Source: Enemella evansiae (GTDB lineage Bacteria; Actinomycetota; Actinomycetes; Propionibacteriales; Propionibacteriaceae). Taken from it: 64,000 bases of DNA. The notes below the pieces were generated by a model. That model worked only from the letters and a program-made list of their open reading frames with translations. It was not told the DNA's origin and did no database searches. This document shows positions 15,776 to 25,324 of the stretch, piece by piece. The DNA is taken from contig NZ_NMVP01000034.1 in assembly GCF_002250705.1 (NCBI RefSeq), positions 1 through 64,000 on the forward strand, read 5' to 3'. Numbering within the stretch: the first letter of the stretch is position 1; each line of letters starts with the position of its first letter. The position numbers and the translations under genes were made by a program.

Positions 15776-17289
15776 GTGACCGCCGCAAACCCCACCGATG
15801 AACGACTTCACCGCTTCCTGACCGACGTACGCCGAGAGCTCGGCCCGGACGCGGTGAGCGATTCGCCCGAGGTCCGCACCCGGTACGGCGACTCAGAACT
15901 CCCCGGCGGCCCCTGCCTGCCCGCCGCGGTGGCATATCCCCGCAGCACCGCTGAGGTGCAGACGATGGTCCGCCTGGCGAGTCGGCACGTCGTGCCGCTG
16001 CATGCGATCAGCACGGGTCAGAACGTCGGCCTCGGCAACTCGGTGGCCGTGGCACCGGGGACGGTCACCCTCGATCTCGGCCGCCACCTCGACCGCATCC
16101 TGGAATTCGACGATCGCTTGAACTACGTGGTCGTCGAGCCGGGGGTCAGTTATGCCGCGCTGGCAGGGTTTCTGGTCGACCGGGGGGACCACCTGATGTG
16201 CGACACCACGTCGGGCCCACCGACCGGCGGGCCGCTCGGCAACACCCTGGACAAGGGCGGTGGCTACACCCCGGCCGCCGATCATTTCGGGAACAGCTGT
16301 GGCCTCGAGGTCGTGCTCGGCGATGGCCGCGTATTACGTACCGGGGATGGTGCATCCCCCGACAGCCGCACCTGGCACATCGCGAAGTACGGCTTCGGGC
16401 CGGTACTGGACGGGCTCTTCCTGCAGTCAAATCTGGGGATCGTCACCAGGATGGGGATCTGGCTGATGCCCAGGCCACCGGTGATCCGCTCGTTCTTCTT
16501 CATCTTCCCCGATGACGACGACATCGCCGAGATCGTGGAAATCGCGCGTACGTTGAAGTTCTCGGGCCTGGTACCGACGGCGATCAAGCCACCGGCGACC
16601 TCTACTCACTGGCTTCCCATATTCCCTACCCGGATCTGCCGCGGCCGCTGACGACGCAGCTGCGCCGTGATCTGCACCGCGACCACGACATCGGCGCCTG
16701 GATCGTCAGCGGTGCGCTCTACGGTTCCTCCGAGGAATCGATTGCGCCCGCCCTTGATCGGGTCCGCAGGCTCTTCACCGATTCGGGGAAAGGACGCTAC
16801 ATCGACCATGACGAGGCGTTGGAACGCCCGGAGTTGAAGATCCACATCGACACCTACAGCGGGCGGCCGACCGAGACGGAGACCGCGATGGTCGACTGGC
16901 GCGGCGGTGGCATCGTGTCCCTGACACCCGCCACCCCGATGATCGGCGAGGTCGCACTCGAGCATCAGCGGCTCTCTCGCCGGATCCTTGACGAGCACGG
17001 GCTGGATACCTGCATCGACTACATCTTCGCCGGCCGGGCCTCCCGGGGTCTGCACAGCATCCTGTTCGATCCGAGCGATCCCCAGGAGTGCGCCGACGTC
17101 ACGGCCGCGAGTGCGGCGCTGCGGGACGAGTACCGGCGGATCGGCTATCCGGTGGGCCGAGCGCCCGCCGACATGCAGGTCGAGGAGATGAGTCACCGCG
17201 ACGAGGTGTTCCGCGAGGTGCTGCACCAGCTCAAAGGGGTCTTCGACCCGAACCGGATCCTCTCCCCCGGTCGATACGGGATGCACTGA
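15776..17289 (+). pseudogene. Vanillyl-alcohol-oxidase-like FAD enzyme, frameshifted
   Basis: The gene encodes a flavoenzyme of the vanillyl-alcohol oxidase/4-cresol dehydrogenase family, which oxidises 4-hydroxybenzylic compounds. The PCMH-type FAD domain is intact (PRSTAEVQTMVRLASRH, NVGLGNSVAVAPGTVTLDLGR, VEPGVSYAALAGFL, TGGPLGNTLDKGGGYTPAADHFGN). Near 16587-16590 the frame shifts by one missing base: the upstream frame stops at 16651 while the downstream frame (DLYSLASHIPYPDLP ... FDPNRILSPGRYGMH) runs to 17289. Restoring one G gives a 504-residue protein of near-normal length. GTG 15776 has AGGAGG 5 nt upstream. Single-base loss is either decay or sequencing error. Confidence 0.78.
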
Positions 17290-17446
17290 CCACGGGTGAG
17301 GTCTCATCGGTCGGTCGGTACGCAGAGATCACACGCCAACAGCGGGGGGCTGCACCGGGGTCAGGGGTCGGTATGAGAGTCTGATGTCAGGTCAGCCGCT
17401 GATAAACCTCTCATCGCCCCGTCCGGTCCAGAACAGGAGCCCTGAG

Positions 17447-19132
17447 TTGTCCACCCGCACCCCTGCCCTCGCCCTCACCGGCTCGGTGATCGGCCTGACG
17501 ATGACCGTCGGGCTCACCGGGCCGGCCATCGCCACCCCGACGCCGAGCCCCACCCCGACACCGACGGCCACCCCCACGCCAAGCGCCTCACCCGGGCGTA
17601 CGCCGTCGGCCACCCCGACCACGACGCCACCCTCGGTCGCGCCGACGCGCTCACTCACCCCGAGCCCGACACCCAGCGCCAGCCCGACCCCCACTCCCGC
17701 CCCCGGCCCAACGGCCAGCCCGGGGCCTGCGCAGACCCGCGCCGCCGACGAGTTCGTCGTCAAGGGCGAGATCCTCAAGCGCTACAACGAACTGGGCGGT
17801 GAGCAGGGGCAGCTCGGCAAGCCGACCAGCAACGAGTTCGTCGCCGGCCGGAACGTGACCGTGCAGCGCTTCCAGGGCGGCAACATCTACTGGCGCTCCG
17901 ATGTCGGGGCCACCCACCTGGTCGGCGACATCCTGCGCAAGTACGGCGAGATCGGCTGGGAGAACGGGTTCGCCGACATTCCGGTCGCGGGTGAGTTCAA
18001 GGGCAACGACGGGCGCTCCTATCTGAACTGGTTCCGCAACGACACCACGATCATCTGGAACCCGGGCACCGGCGCGCACGTGGTCCGCGGGTCGATCCGG
18101 CAGAAGTGGCACGCCGAGGGTGCCGAGGGCGGTTTCGGCGTACCGACCACCGACGAGTTCGCCGGCAATGACGGCGGCCGCTCCCGATTGAGCTTCTTCC
18201 GCCGGAACGCCGGCGGGGACGCCACCATCATCTGGACCCCGCAGACCGGTGCACACAAGGTCTACGGGTCGATCCGCGAACGCTGGCACTCCCTCGGCGC
18301 CGAGGGCGGTGTCCTCGGCGCGCCGACCTCCGACGAGTTCGACGGCCAGCGGGGCACCCGGGTGCAGCGTTTCGAGAAGGGGTTGCTGATCTGGAGCCCG
18401 GCCACCGGTGCGCAACCGGTCGTCGGCGCCCTGCTCGCCGACTATGAACGTCGCGGCTGGGAGGGCGGTGACCTGGGCGCCCCGACCTCCGGTGAATGGC
18501 GGTTCGTCGACGGCTGGGGGCAGGACTTCCAGAACGGCCGGTTGCTGTTCCTCGACAACGGCAGCTATCGCACCCAGGTGCGGGTCAACGCGTTCGTCCG
18601 ACAGGCCGGGCCGGGTGATGTGCAGAGCACCTTCCGCGCCGGCTGCCCGGTCGGCCCCGACCAGCTGCGGGTGGTCGAGATGAACTATCTCAACTATGGC
18701 GGGCGGATCGGCCGCGGGATGATGGTGCTGCGCTGGGACGCCGTGGAACCGACGGTGCGCGCCTTCTCCGGTGCCGCCTGGGATTCCTTCCAGATCTTCC
18801 AGATGCGCAACCCGGACGTCTGGGGCAACGACCCGGATCAGATGTATGCCAACAACACCTCCGGCTTCTTCTGCCGCTCGGTGGTCGGCAATCCGTATTC
18901 GATGAGCCCGCACTCCTACGGTCGGACGATCGACATCAACACGGTGCAGAACCCCTACTACGACGGGTCGCGTTGGTGGCCGAGCAACGGCACCCCGTGG
19001 ATCGACCGGAATCGGCGAGACCCGGGGATGCTGTTCGACGGTGGGTTGATGACCCGGAACCTGACCGACAACGGCTACTTCTGGGGTGGCTGGTGGGCCG
19101 ACCGGGACTACCAGCACTTCGAGATGCGGTGA
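17447..19132 (+). CDS. Secreted LGFP-repeat protein with M15-type peptidase domain
   Basis: A 561-residue exported protein. After a signal peptide (ALALTGSVIGLTMTVGL) comes a long Thr/Pro/Ser linker, then about five LGFP-type repeats (ILKRYNELGGEQGQLGKPTSNEF pattern), which bind cell walls. The C-terminal 170 residues look like an M15 peptidase: SPHSYGRTIDIN carries the first zinc His and Asp and DYQHFEM the last His. It probably cuts or remodels peptidoglycan outside the cell. TTG 17447 is preferred because AGGAG stands 7 nt upstream and the signal peptide then begins correctly. Confidence 0.82.
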   Translation: MSTRTPALALTGSVIGLTMTVGLTGPAIATPTPSPTPTPTATPTPSASPGRTPSATPTTTPPSVAPTRSLTPSPTPSASPTPTPAPGPTASPGPAQTRAADEFVVKGEILKRYNELGGEQGQLGKPTSNEFVAGRNVTVQRFQGGNIYWRSDVGATHLVGDILRKYGEIGWENGFADIPVAGEFKGNDGRSYLNWFRNDTTIIWNPGTGAHVVRGSIRQKWHAEGAEGGFGVPTTDEFAGNDGGRSRLSFFRRNAGGDATIIWTPQTGAHKVYGSIRERWHSLGAEGGVLGAPTSDEFDGQRGTRVQRFEKGLLIWSPATGAQPVVGALLADYERRGWEGGDLGAPTSGEWRFVDGWGQDFQNGRLLFLDNGSYRTQVRVNAFVRQAGPGDVQSTFRAGCPVGPDQLRVVEMNYLNYGGRIGRGMMVLRWDAVEPTVRAFSGAAWDSFQIFQMRNPDVWGNDPDQMYANNTSGFFCRSVVGNPYSMSPHSYGRTIDINTVQNPYYDGSRWWPSNGTPWIDRNRRDPGMLFDGGLMTRNLTDNGYFWGGWWADRDYQHFEMR

Positions 19133-19140
19133 GGGTGGCG

Positions 19141-19950
19141 ATGGTACGCCGCGGGCTGGCCGGATCGCTGACTTTCCTTGCCCTGGTGGGTTTGTCGGGG
19201 TGTGGTGGTGGGTCCGGTGCGCCGACGCCCTCCCCCGCTGCCCCGGCCGCCCCGCCCGCACCCACGGTGACCGGCGTCCCGCCCGGGACGCCCGCTGGCG
19301 GCGTACCCACCGGACCCGGGCCCGGCGATCCGGCGCCCGAGCCGTCGATCTCCTACGCCCCGGGTGCCGGGCCGCCGAGCGGGGCGCGCCCCGGTGGCGC
19401 CCCGCAGCCGACACCGGCGCCTTCCGGCGTACCCGCACCGACCGCGGCCGGACCGCTGGACGAGGCGGCGCTGCCGCGCGCGATCGCTGGCTACACAGGG
19501 GTTCCGGGCAAGCCGACCGAGGGTGAGTTCAACCCGAACGGCACCTGGGTGCACGCCACCGATCCGGCCGTGGCGAGTTTCCAGGCACTGCCGATGTGCG
19601 GGACCGAGCGGGAGACGCCCAAGGCGGCGTACGCCCTGGCGGGCAGCTATGCCGGTCCGAACCAGGCGCCCGGAAACGGCCTGGTGCTGCAGTTCGCGAA
19701 CGCCCAGGCTGCGCAGGGCTGGTACGCCGCATTCATCGACCGGATGGCCGCCTGCCCCCCGGACAACGGCCCGGTGACCGTCACCGATCTGAGCAGGGGC
19801 GAGGGTTCGTTCACCGCCCGCCGCAACATCTCCTACGCCCGGACGACCTGGTCCGAGGCCGGCCGGGTGAAGGGCGATCGGGTGCTGCTGATCGCCCTCG
19901 GTGGTACGCCGGACCTGCGCCAACTGGGTACCGAGTTGCAGCGGTTCTGA
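19141..19950 (+). CDS. Lipoprotein of unknown function
   Basis: A 269-residue protein with a lipoprotein signal (TFLALVGLSGC), then about 90 residues of Pro/Ala/Gly-rich linker, then a globular domain of about 160 residues with two Cys (LPMCGTE, MAACPPD). The domain recalls the extracellular PknH-like sensor fold of mycobacteria, but this is a weak impression and no function is assigned. It starts 8 bp after the LGFP/M15 gene, so the two are likely co-expressed and both act outside the membrane. Confidence 0.7.
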   Translation: MVRRGLAGSLTFLALVGLSGCGGGSGAPTPSPAAPAAPPAPTVTGVPPGTPAGGVPTGPGPGDPAPEPSISYAPGAGPPSGARPGGAPQPTPAPSGVPAPTAAGPLDEAALPRAIAGYTGVPGKPTEGEFNPNGTWVHATDPAVASFQALPMCGTERETPKAAYALAGSYAGPNQAPGNGLVLQFANAQAAQGWYAAFIDRMAACPPDNGPVTVTDLSRGEGSFTARRNISYARTTWSEAGRVKGDRVLLIALGGTPDLRQLGTELQRF

Positions 19951-19973
19951 TCCACGTGCGAGGGCATGAAGAA

Positions 19974-19999
19974 GGGCCCCCGTCATCCGACGGAGGCCC
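19974..19999. terminator. Hairpin between the lipoprotein gene and tRNA-Ala
   Basis: An 11-bp stem with one mismatch (GGGCCCCCGTC at 19974-19984; GACGGAGGCCC at 19989-19999) and a 4-nt loop. It lies 23 bp after the lipoprotein stop and 15 bp past the 3' end of the minus-strand tRNA, so it can end both. Confidence 0.55.
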
Positions 20000-20014
20000 A
20001 GTGTGGTTGATCTG

Positions 20015-20087
20015 TGGAGCTAAGGGGATTCGAACCCCTGACCTCTTCCATGCCATGGAAGCGCGCTACCAACTGCGCCATAGCCCC
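20015..20087 (-). tRNA. tRNA-Ala (GGC)
   Basis: A 73-nt cloverleaf. The acceptor stem GGGGCTA/TAGCTCC contains the G3:U70 wobble pair that identifies alanine tRNAs. The anticodon arm is CTTCC-ATGGCAT-GGAAG with anticodon GGC, and the T arm AGGGG-TTCGAAT-CCCCT is standard. The discriminator is A and no CCA is encoded. Confidence 0.95.
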
Positions 20088-20191
20088 GCGCTCGTCTCCG
20101 AGCAACCAGAGAAATATAGCGTGGTCACCGGGTACCGGACAAATCGGAAACCCGGCACCCACATGCCGGTGCCGGGTGGCATGCTCGGAGC

Positions 20192-20860
20192 GTGAACTTC
20201 GATGAACGCGCCGCCACCTGGGACGACGATCCCGCCAAGATCGAACGGGCGCAGCGGGTCGCCGCTCTGCTCCGCGAGCACCTGCCCCTCACCGGCTCGG
20301 AGAAGATCCTCGACATCGGCGGCGGGACCGGGCAGCTCAGCTTCAACCTGGCCGGCGACGTCGCCGACGTGACCATCTCCGATGCCTCCGCCGGCATGAT
20401 CGAGGTCGCGACCCGCGGCATCGAGACGCTCAGGCTCGGCGACCGGTACCGCGCCGTCCAGCTGGATCTCACCACCGACACTCCCCCGGCCGAGGACTTC
20501 GACGGCGCGTGGAGCCATCTCGCCCTGCACCACGTGCCCGACGTCGACCTGCTGCTGGGCAAGGTGTACGCCCTGCTGCGGCCGGGCGGCTGGTTCGCCG
20601 TGGTCGATCTGGACCACGACGCGCACGGCGCCTTCCACCAGCACCTGCACTCGCAGCAGGAGAAGCACGAGCACGGCCGGGGTGAGCACGGCGACGAGTT
20701 CCTGGTGCACGACGGGTTCGACCGGGAGGGGTTCGCCGAGCGGCTCCGGGCCGCCGGCTTCACCCGGGTCGATATCACCGACGGCGGTGTGGTGACCCGG
20801 GAGGTCGAGGACCAGCAGGCCGACTTCCCGATGTTCCTGGCGGTGGCGTACCGGGAGTGA
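20192..20860 (+). CDS. Class I SAM-dependent methyltransferase
   Basis: A 222-residue methyltransferase. Motif I is KILDIGGGTGQLS (about 33-45), the motif II acidic region is VTISDASAGM, and LRPGGWFAVVDLDHD marks motif III. Substrate unknown; the small size and UbiE-like layout suggest a small molecule. The GTG start at 20192 overlaps no other gene, and GGAG stands upstream. The gene ends at 20860, facing the phosphatase gene across a hairpin. Confidence 0.75.
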   Translation: MNFDERAATWDDDPAKIERAQRVAALLREHLPLTGSEKILDIGGGTGQLSFNLAGDVADVTISDASAGMIEVATRGIETLRLGDRYRAVQLDLTTDTPPAEDFDGAWSHLALHHVPDVDLLLGKVYALLRPGGWFAVVDLDHDAHGAFHQHLHSQQEKHEHGRGEHGDEFLVHDGFDREGFAERLRAAGFTRVDITDGGVVTREVEDQQADFPMFLAVAYRE

Positions 20861-20903
20861 GCCGGTGCGCTGGGACATGCACTAGTCGCCACGTTCCATG
20901 ATC

Positions 20904-20924
20904 AAACCCAGTGGGACTGGGTTT
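20904..20924. terminator. Hairpin between convergent genes
   Basis: A perfect 9-bp stem (AAACCCAGT, 20904-20912; ACTGGGTTT, 20916-20924) with a GGG loop lies between the methyltransferase and phosphatase stops. Its A and T ends make it usable in both directions. Confidence 0.7.
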
Positions 20925-20971
20925 GGCAACGGGCCGGATTCGACTACTGCATGTCCTGGCGTTCGGCCCTT

Positions 20972-21047
20972 GGCTTCGACTCGCTCGTACCTCGCTCGCT
21001 CAGCCGGCGTGAATGGGGCTCCGCATGGTCGGCTACTCGATGAGCGT
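20972..21047. repeat. REP-like intergenic repeat, copy 2
   Basis: GCTCCGCATGG (21018-21028), five bases, then TACTCGATGAGCGT (21034-21047) match the copy at 40780-40809 with the same spacing. The left part (TCGCTCGTACCTCGCTCGCTCAG) is a degraded partner arm. The repeat ends at the stop codon of the phosphatase gene. Confidence 0.55.
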
Positions 21048-21664
21048 CAGGCGGTCTCGTTGTAATGCGTGATGCGCCAGGGGTGGGCCGGCTGATGGCT
21101 GCGGTCGATGGTGATCCAGCCGCAGTTGTCCAAGGAGCCAAAGGATTCCTTCAGCTCGGGCGGGATGCCGACCATCTCCAGCGCGCCGACCTTCCCGGCC
21201 AAACCGTGCATCACCACCGCGACCACGGCGTCATCGGGGGCCTGCTCGCCGATCTCGCGCAGCGCCTCGGCCACCCGCGCCTCGACCTGGCGTACCGATT
21301 CCCCGGTCACCCCGCGGACCACGTCCTCACCGCGGGCCTCGCGCTCCAGCACCGCACCGAACTCATCCAGCAGCTCGGTCAGCACCCGGCCCGACCACTG
21401 CCCCACGCTGATCTCCCGCAACCGCTGATCGGTGCGGATCGGCAACCCGGTCAGCTCGGCCAGCGCACCCGCGGTGGCGTACGCCCGCTGCAGATCCGAG
21501 GACCAGATCTCGGTGATGCCCAGCTCGGCCAGCCTCGGCGCGGCCTCGCGCGCCTGCGCCAACCCGGTCTCGTTCAACGGGATGTCGGCCTCGCCCTGCC
21601 AGCGGCGGTGCAGATTCCAGTCGGTCTGGCCGTGCCGCCAGACCACCAGCCGCCGAGCGGTCAC
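21047..21664 (-). CDS. Histidine phosphatase family protein
   Basis: A 205-residue phosphoglycerate-mutase-like enzyme. The catalytic motif VVWRHGQTDWN is near the N-terminus; SSDLQRAYATA, REISVGQWSG and VVMHGLAGKV (second catalytic His) complete the active site. The substrate is not known, although the gene commonly follows rsfS in actinobacteria, where it is annotated as a phosphatase acting on glucosyl-3-phosphoglycerate or simply as a phosphoglycerate mutase homologue. It overlaps rsfS by 4 bp and is the last gene of the operon. Confidence 0.82.
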   Translation of the reverse strand: MTARRLVVWRHGQTDWNLHRRWQGEADIPLNETGLAQAREAAPRLAELGITEIWSSDLQRAYATAGALAELTGLPIRTDQRLREISVGQWSGRVLTELLDEFGAVLEREARGEDVVRGVTGESVRQVEARVAEALREIGEQAPDDAVVAVVMHGLAGKVGALEMVGIPPELKESFGSLDNCGWITIDRSHQPAHPWRITHYNETA

Positions 21665-22050
21665 CGCTTCTCCTGCGCTTCCTCGATCCCCAGGCCGTCG
21701 AGCGACAGGCGCGGGCAGTCCGCCCAGAGCCGGTCCAGGGCATAGAAGGTGCGCTCCTCGGCATGCATCACGTGCACCACCAGATCCAGGTAGTCGAGCA
21801 GCACCCAGCGATTCTCCCGATCGCCCTCGCGGCGGGTCGGTTTCTCGTCGAACTCATCGCGCAACCGCTCCTCGATCGCATCCACCACCGCACCGACCTG
21901 CCGGTCGTTCGCGGCGGAGACGATCAGGAAGACATCGGCGATGCCGAACTGATCCCCCACGTCGAAGGCGGCGATCTCGGTACCGAGCTTGTCGGCGGCC
22001 GCCTGCGCGGCGGCCCGGGTGATGGCCAGCGAGTGCTCCGAAGCGCTCAT
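21661..22050 (-). CDS. rsfS: Ribosomal silencing factor RsfS
   Basis: A 129-residue RsfS that binds ribosomal protein L14 and keeps the 50S subunit from joining the 30S during starvation. Family features are the N-terminal helix ([19 protein letters not shown]), [23 protein letters not shown] and [14 protein letters not shown]. Its position right after nadD, with 4-bp overlaps on both sides, is the usual actinobacterial order. Confidence 0.95.
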   Translation of the reverse strand: MSASEHSLAITRAAAQAAADKLGTEIAAFDVGDQFGIADVFLIVSAANDRQVGAVVDAIEERLRDEFDEKPTRREGDRENRWVLLDYLDLVVHVMHAEERTFYALDRLWADCPRLSLDGLGIEEAQEKR

Positions 22051-22718
22051 GAAGTCCTTTCCCGATCTGCGGAGGGTGACTGGGCGTAGAGCCCGCGTTT
22101 GCTGATGTACTGCACGATCCCGTCCGGCACCAGATACCAGATCGGCTCCCCCTGGCTGACCCGGGCGCGACAGGCGGTGGAGGAGATCGCCATCGCCGGC
22201 ACCTCCATCAGGGTCACCCGGTCCGGCGGCAGATGGTCCACCGCGGGCGAGTTCAGCTCCACCCCGGGCCGGGACACCCCGACGAAGTGCGCCAGATCGA
22301 ACAGCTCGTCGGCACCGCGCCAGGTGAGGATCTGGGCCAGCGCGTCGGCACCGGTGATGAAGAAGAGGTCGACATCGTCGCCGCGTTCGGCGCGCAGATC
22401 CTTCAACGTGTCAACGGTGTAGGTGTCACCCTGCCGGTCGATGTCCACCCGGCTCACGGTGAAGCGGGGGTTCGAGGCCGTCGCGATCACCGTCATCAGA
22501 TAGCGGTCCTCGGCGGCGGATACCTTGCGATCCTTCTTCTGCCACGGTACGCCGGTGGGCACGAAGACCACCTCGTCCAGGCCGTAGCGGCTGCCGACCT
22601 CGGAGGCGGCGACCAGGTGGCCGTGGTGGATCGGATCGAAGGTGCCGCCCATCACGCCGAGCCGATAGCGGGAACCCGCCACGTCGTCGCGGCGGCTCAG
22701 CCCGGGCTTGTCACTCAT
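22047..22718 (-). CDS. nadD: Nicotinate-nucleotide adenylyltransferase
   Basis: A 223-residue enzyme that makes nicotinic acid adenine dinucleotide for NAD synthesis. The nucleotidyltransferase motif [11 protein letters not shown] is near the N-terminus, with [14 protein letters not shown] for substrate binding and [13 protein letters not shown] (SSTxxR signature) near the C-terminus. It follows the 48-residue membrane protein and overlaps rsfS by 4 bp. Confidence 0.95.
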   Translation of the reverse strand: MSDKPGLSRRDDVAGSRYRLGVMGGTFDPIHHGHLVAASEVGSRYGLDEVVFVPTGVPWQKKDRKVSAAEDRYLMTVIATASNPRFTVSRVDIDRQGDTYTVDTLKDLRAERGDDVDLFFITGADALAQILTWRGADELFDLAHFVGVSRPGVELNSPAVDHLPPDRVTLMEVPAMAISSTACRARVSQGEPIWYLVPDGIVQYISKRGLYAQSPSADRERTS

Positions 22719-22731
22719 CGAGGAGTACGCC

Positions 22732-22878
22732 TCAGGAGTGCGGTCGGCTGCCCCCGACGGCGGTCACGATGGCCAACAGCGCCATGAGCAGTCCGAAGGC
22801 GATCAGGCCGAAACCCCAGGCAGGGATTGGCAGTTCGTTCAGGCCCTCGGCGGCCACGGTCTCGAGCAGCAACAGCAT
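22732..22878 (-). CDS. 48-residue membrane protein between proA and nadD
   Basis: ATG 22878 to TGA 22732 encodes [19 protein letters not shown], a hydrophobic helix ([23 protein letters not shown]), and a short tail. This size and single-helix layout recur at the same place, between proA and nadD, in many actinobacteria, which argues that it is a real gene despite its length. The function is unknown. It lies 37 bp after proA and 13 bp before the nadD start. Confidence 0.75.
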   Translation of the reverse strand: MLLLLETVAAEGLNELPIPAWGFGLIAFGLLMALLAIVTAVGGSRPHS

Positions 22879-22915
22879 GGCGGCATGCTACCGGAACAGT
22901 TGGGGGCTCCGCGCG

Positions 22916-24181
22916 TCAGCCGCGTACCTGGCCCGCACCCGTCACCAGGTATTTCGTCGAGGTCATCTCCGGCAGGCCCATCGGCCCGCGGGCATGCAGC
23001 TTCTGGGTGGAGATGCCGATCTCGGCGCCGAACCCGAACTCCTCACCGTCCACGAACCGGCTGGAGGCATTCACCAGGACCGCGGCGGCATCCACCTCGG
23101 CCTGCCAGCGCCGGGCGCTGGTCTGGTCGTCGGTGATGATGGTCTCCGAGTGCCCGGTGGAGTGTTCGCGGACGTGGGCCAGCGCATCGTCGATCGAGTC
23201 GACGATCCGAGCCGACAGATCCAACGACAGCCACTCCCCGGTGAAGTCGTCCTCGACGGCCGCGACCACCTCGTCCCGGTCGGCGACCGCGGCGAATCCG
23301 GGCTCGGCGTGCACGGTGACCCCGTGTTCGACCAGTGCCGCGATCGCCTTCGGCACAAAGGAATCCGCGATATCGCGATGCACCAGCAGGGTCTCCACGG
23401 CATTGCAGACACTGGGCCGCTGGGTCTTGGCGTTCAGCAGCACCGCGAGCGCGGTCTGCTCGTCGGCGCGGGCATCGACATAGAGGTGGCAGTTGCCGGT
23501 GCCGGTCTCGATCACCGGCACCTTCGACCCCTCGACGACGGCGTTGATCAACCCGGCGCCACCGCGCGGGATCAGCACGTCGACCACCCCGCGGGCGGCC
23601 ATCAGCTCGGCGGTCACCTCGCGGCCACCGGTGACCAGCTGGACCGCGTCTTCGGGCAGGCCCGCCTCGGCCAGCCCTGTGCGCAGCGCGGCGACGATCG
23701 CGGCGTTGGAGTTCGCCGCCGAGGACGAGCCGCGCAGCAGCACCGCATTGCCGGACTTGAGCGCGATCCCGGCGGCATCGGCGGTCACGTTCGGCCGGGC
23801 CTCGTAGATGATCGCGACCACCCCGAACGGCACCCGGACCTGGCGCACCTCGACGCCGTTGGCATTGGTCCAGCCGCGGACCACGTCACCGACCGGGTCG
23901 GGCAGGCCGGCGAGCTGCCGCAGCCCGGAGGCCATCCCGTCCAGCCGGTCGTCGGTGAGCCGCAGCCGGTCGACCAGCGAGGCGGCGGTGTCGGCGGCCT
24001 CGGCGGCGTCGGTATCGGCCCGGTTGGCGGTCAACACCTCACCCCGCGCGGCGAGCAGCGCGTCGGCCATCGCGTGCAGTGCGCGGTCCTTGTCGGCCCG
24101 GCTGGCGGTGGCCAGCACGCGACTGGCCTCCCGGGCGCGTACGCCCTGCTCGGCGAAGGTCGTCTGCTCGGTCGTGGTCAT
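22916..24181 (-). CDS. proA: Gamma-glutamyl phosphate reductase
   Basis: A 421-residue NADPH-dependent enzyme, second step of proline synthesis. Family motifs are [17 protein letters not shown], the catalytic cysteine in [22 protein letters not shown] and the C-terminal [20 protein letters not shown]. It stands 18 bp after the ABC-transporter ATPase gene, so it seems to be expressed from the transporter operon, and is 12 kb away from proB. Confidence 0.95.
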   Translation of the reverse strand: MTTTEQTTFAEQGVRAREASRVLATASRADKDRALHAMADALLAARGEVLTANRADTDAAEAADTAASLVDRLRLTDDRLDGMASGLRQLAGLPDPVGDVVRGWTNANGVEVRQVRVPFGVVAIIYEARPNVTADAAGIALKSGNAVLLRGSSSAANSNAAIVAALRTGLAEAGLPEDAVQLVTGGREVTAELMAARGVVDVLIPRGGAGLINAVVEGSKVPVIETGTGNCHLYVDARADEQTALAVLLNAKTQRPSVCNAVETLLVHRDIADSFVPKAIAALVEHGVTVHAEPGFAAVADRDEVVAAVEDDFTGEWLSLDLSARIVDSIDDALAHVREHSTGHSETIITDDQTSARRWQAEVDAAAVLVNASSRFVDGEEFGFGAEIGISTQKLHARGPMGLPEMTSTKYLVTGAGQVRG

Positions 24182-24199
24182 GGGCCGAGGATACGCGGC

Positions 24200-25324
24200 T
24201 CAGCCTCGGGGTTCGACGGGTTCTGCCACCTGGGAGGCGCGCGGGGCGATCTCCCCGGAGAGGATCTCACCGGCCCAGTGGCAGGCGACCCTGCGGCCGG
24301 GCTGGATCTCGGTCAGTTCCGGCACCTCGGTATCGCAGCGGGTCTCCTGCCGCCACGGGCAGCGGGTGTGGAAGCGGCACCCCGAGGGCGGATTCGCCGG
24401 CGAGGGCAGATCGCCCTGCAGCAGGATCCGCTCGCGGTTGTCCTCCAGTTCCGGGTCCGGCACCGGGATCGCCGACATCAGCGCGATCGTGTAGGGGTGC
24501 AGCGGCTGGGCATAGAGATCGTCGGCCGGCGCCTCCTCGACCAGCTTGCCGAGATACATCACGCCGATGGTGTCGGAGATGTGTCGCACCACCGCCAGGT
24601 CGTGCGCGATCACCACATAGGTGAGCCCGAACATCTCCTGCAGCTGTTCGAGCAGGTTGATCACCTGCGCCTGCACCGACACGTCGAGCGCCGAGACCGG
24701 TTCGTCGGCGATCACCAGCTCCGGGTTCAGGATCACCGCGCGGGCGATCCCGATCCGCTGCCGCTGCCCACCGGAGAACTCGTGCGGATACTTCGCCAGC
24801 GCCGAGCGTGGGAGGCCGACCAGTTCCAGCATCCGCACGGCCTTGGCGAGGTAGGCCTTCTCCGAGTTGGCGCCGAATTCTTCCTTGTCCTGCTGGGAAA
24901 GCCCGTGCACCTTGAGCGGTTCGACGAGCAGCGACTGGATCGACTGCCGCGGATCCAGCGACGACATCGGGTCCTGGAAGACCATCTGCATCCGGCGGCG
25001 CAGCTTGCGCAGCTGCTCACCCTTCATCGCGGTGATGTCGGTGCCGTCGAAGACGATCGACCCGCCGGCGGTGTCCTCCAACCGCAGCAGCGCCCGGCCC
25101 AGGGTGGACTTGCCGCAACCGGACTCCCCCACCAGGCCGTAGGTACGCCCCCGCGGGATCCGTAGGTCGACCCCGTCGACGGCCTTCACGTGCCCGACGG
25201 TGCGGTCGAAGATCAGCCCGCTGCGGATCGGGTAGTGGACCTTGAGATCGTCGACGACCAGCACCTCGTCGACCTCGGCCGGGGCGCCCGCATCGGGCTG
25301 GTCACCGGTGATGGCGGTGCTCAT
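24200..25324 (-). CDS. Peptide ABC transporter ATPase, DppF-like
   Basis: A 374-residue ATPase of the oligopeptide/nickel ABC family. Walker A GLVGESGCGKSTLGR, signature EFSGGQRQRIGIARA, Walker B LVIADEPVSALDVSVQ, and the C-terminal cysteine-rich oligopeptide-transporter extension (CRFHTRCPWRQETRC). The ATG at 25324 overlaps the dppD-like stop by 4 bp; the longer in-frame extension to 25462 is shadow sequence. It works with the DppD-like ATPase as a heterodimer. Confidence 0.9.
   Translation of the reverse strand: MSTAITGDQPDAGAPAEVDEVLVVDDLKVHYPIRSGLIFDRTVGHVKAVDGVDLRIPRGRTYGLVGESGCGKSTLGRALLRLEDTAGGSIVFDGTDITAMKGEQLRKLRRRMQMVFQDPMSSLDPRQSIQSLLVEPLKVHGLSQQDKEEFGANSEKAYLAKAVRMLELVGLPRSALAKYPHEFSGGQRQRIGIARAVILNPELVIADEPVSALDVSVQAQVINLLEQLQEMFGLTYVVIAHDLAVVRHISDTIGVMYLGKLVEEAPADDLYAQPLHPYTIALMSAIPVPDPELEDNRERILLQGDLPSPANPPSGCRFHTRCPWRQETRCDTEVPELTEIQPGRRVACHWAGEILSGEIAPRASQVAEPVEPRG

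Noticed and set aside
16606..17307. 233-codon minus-strand frame over the second half of the oxidase
   Set aside because: Antisense shadow; the plus strand continues the VAO family through GRYGMH.
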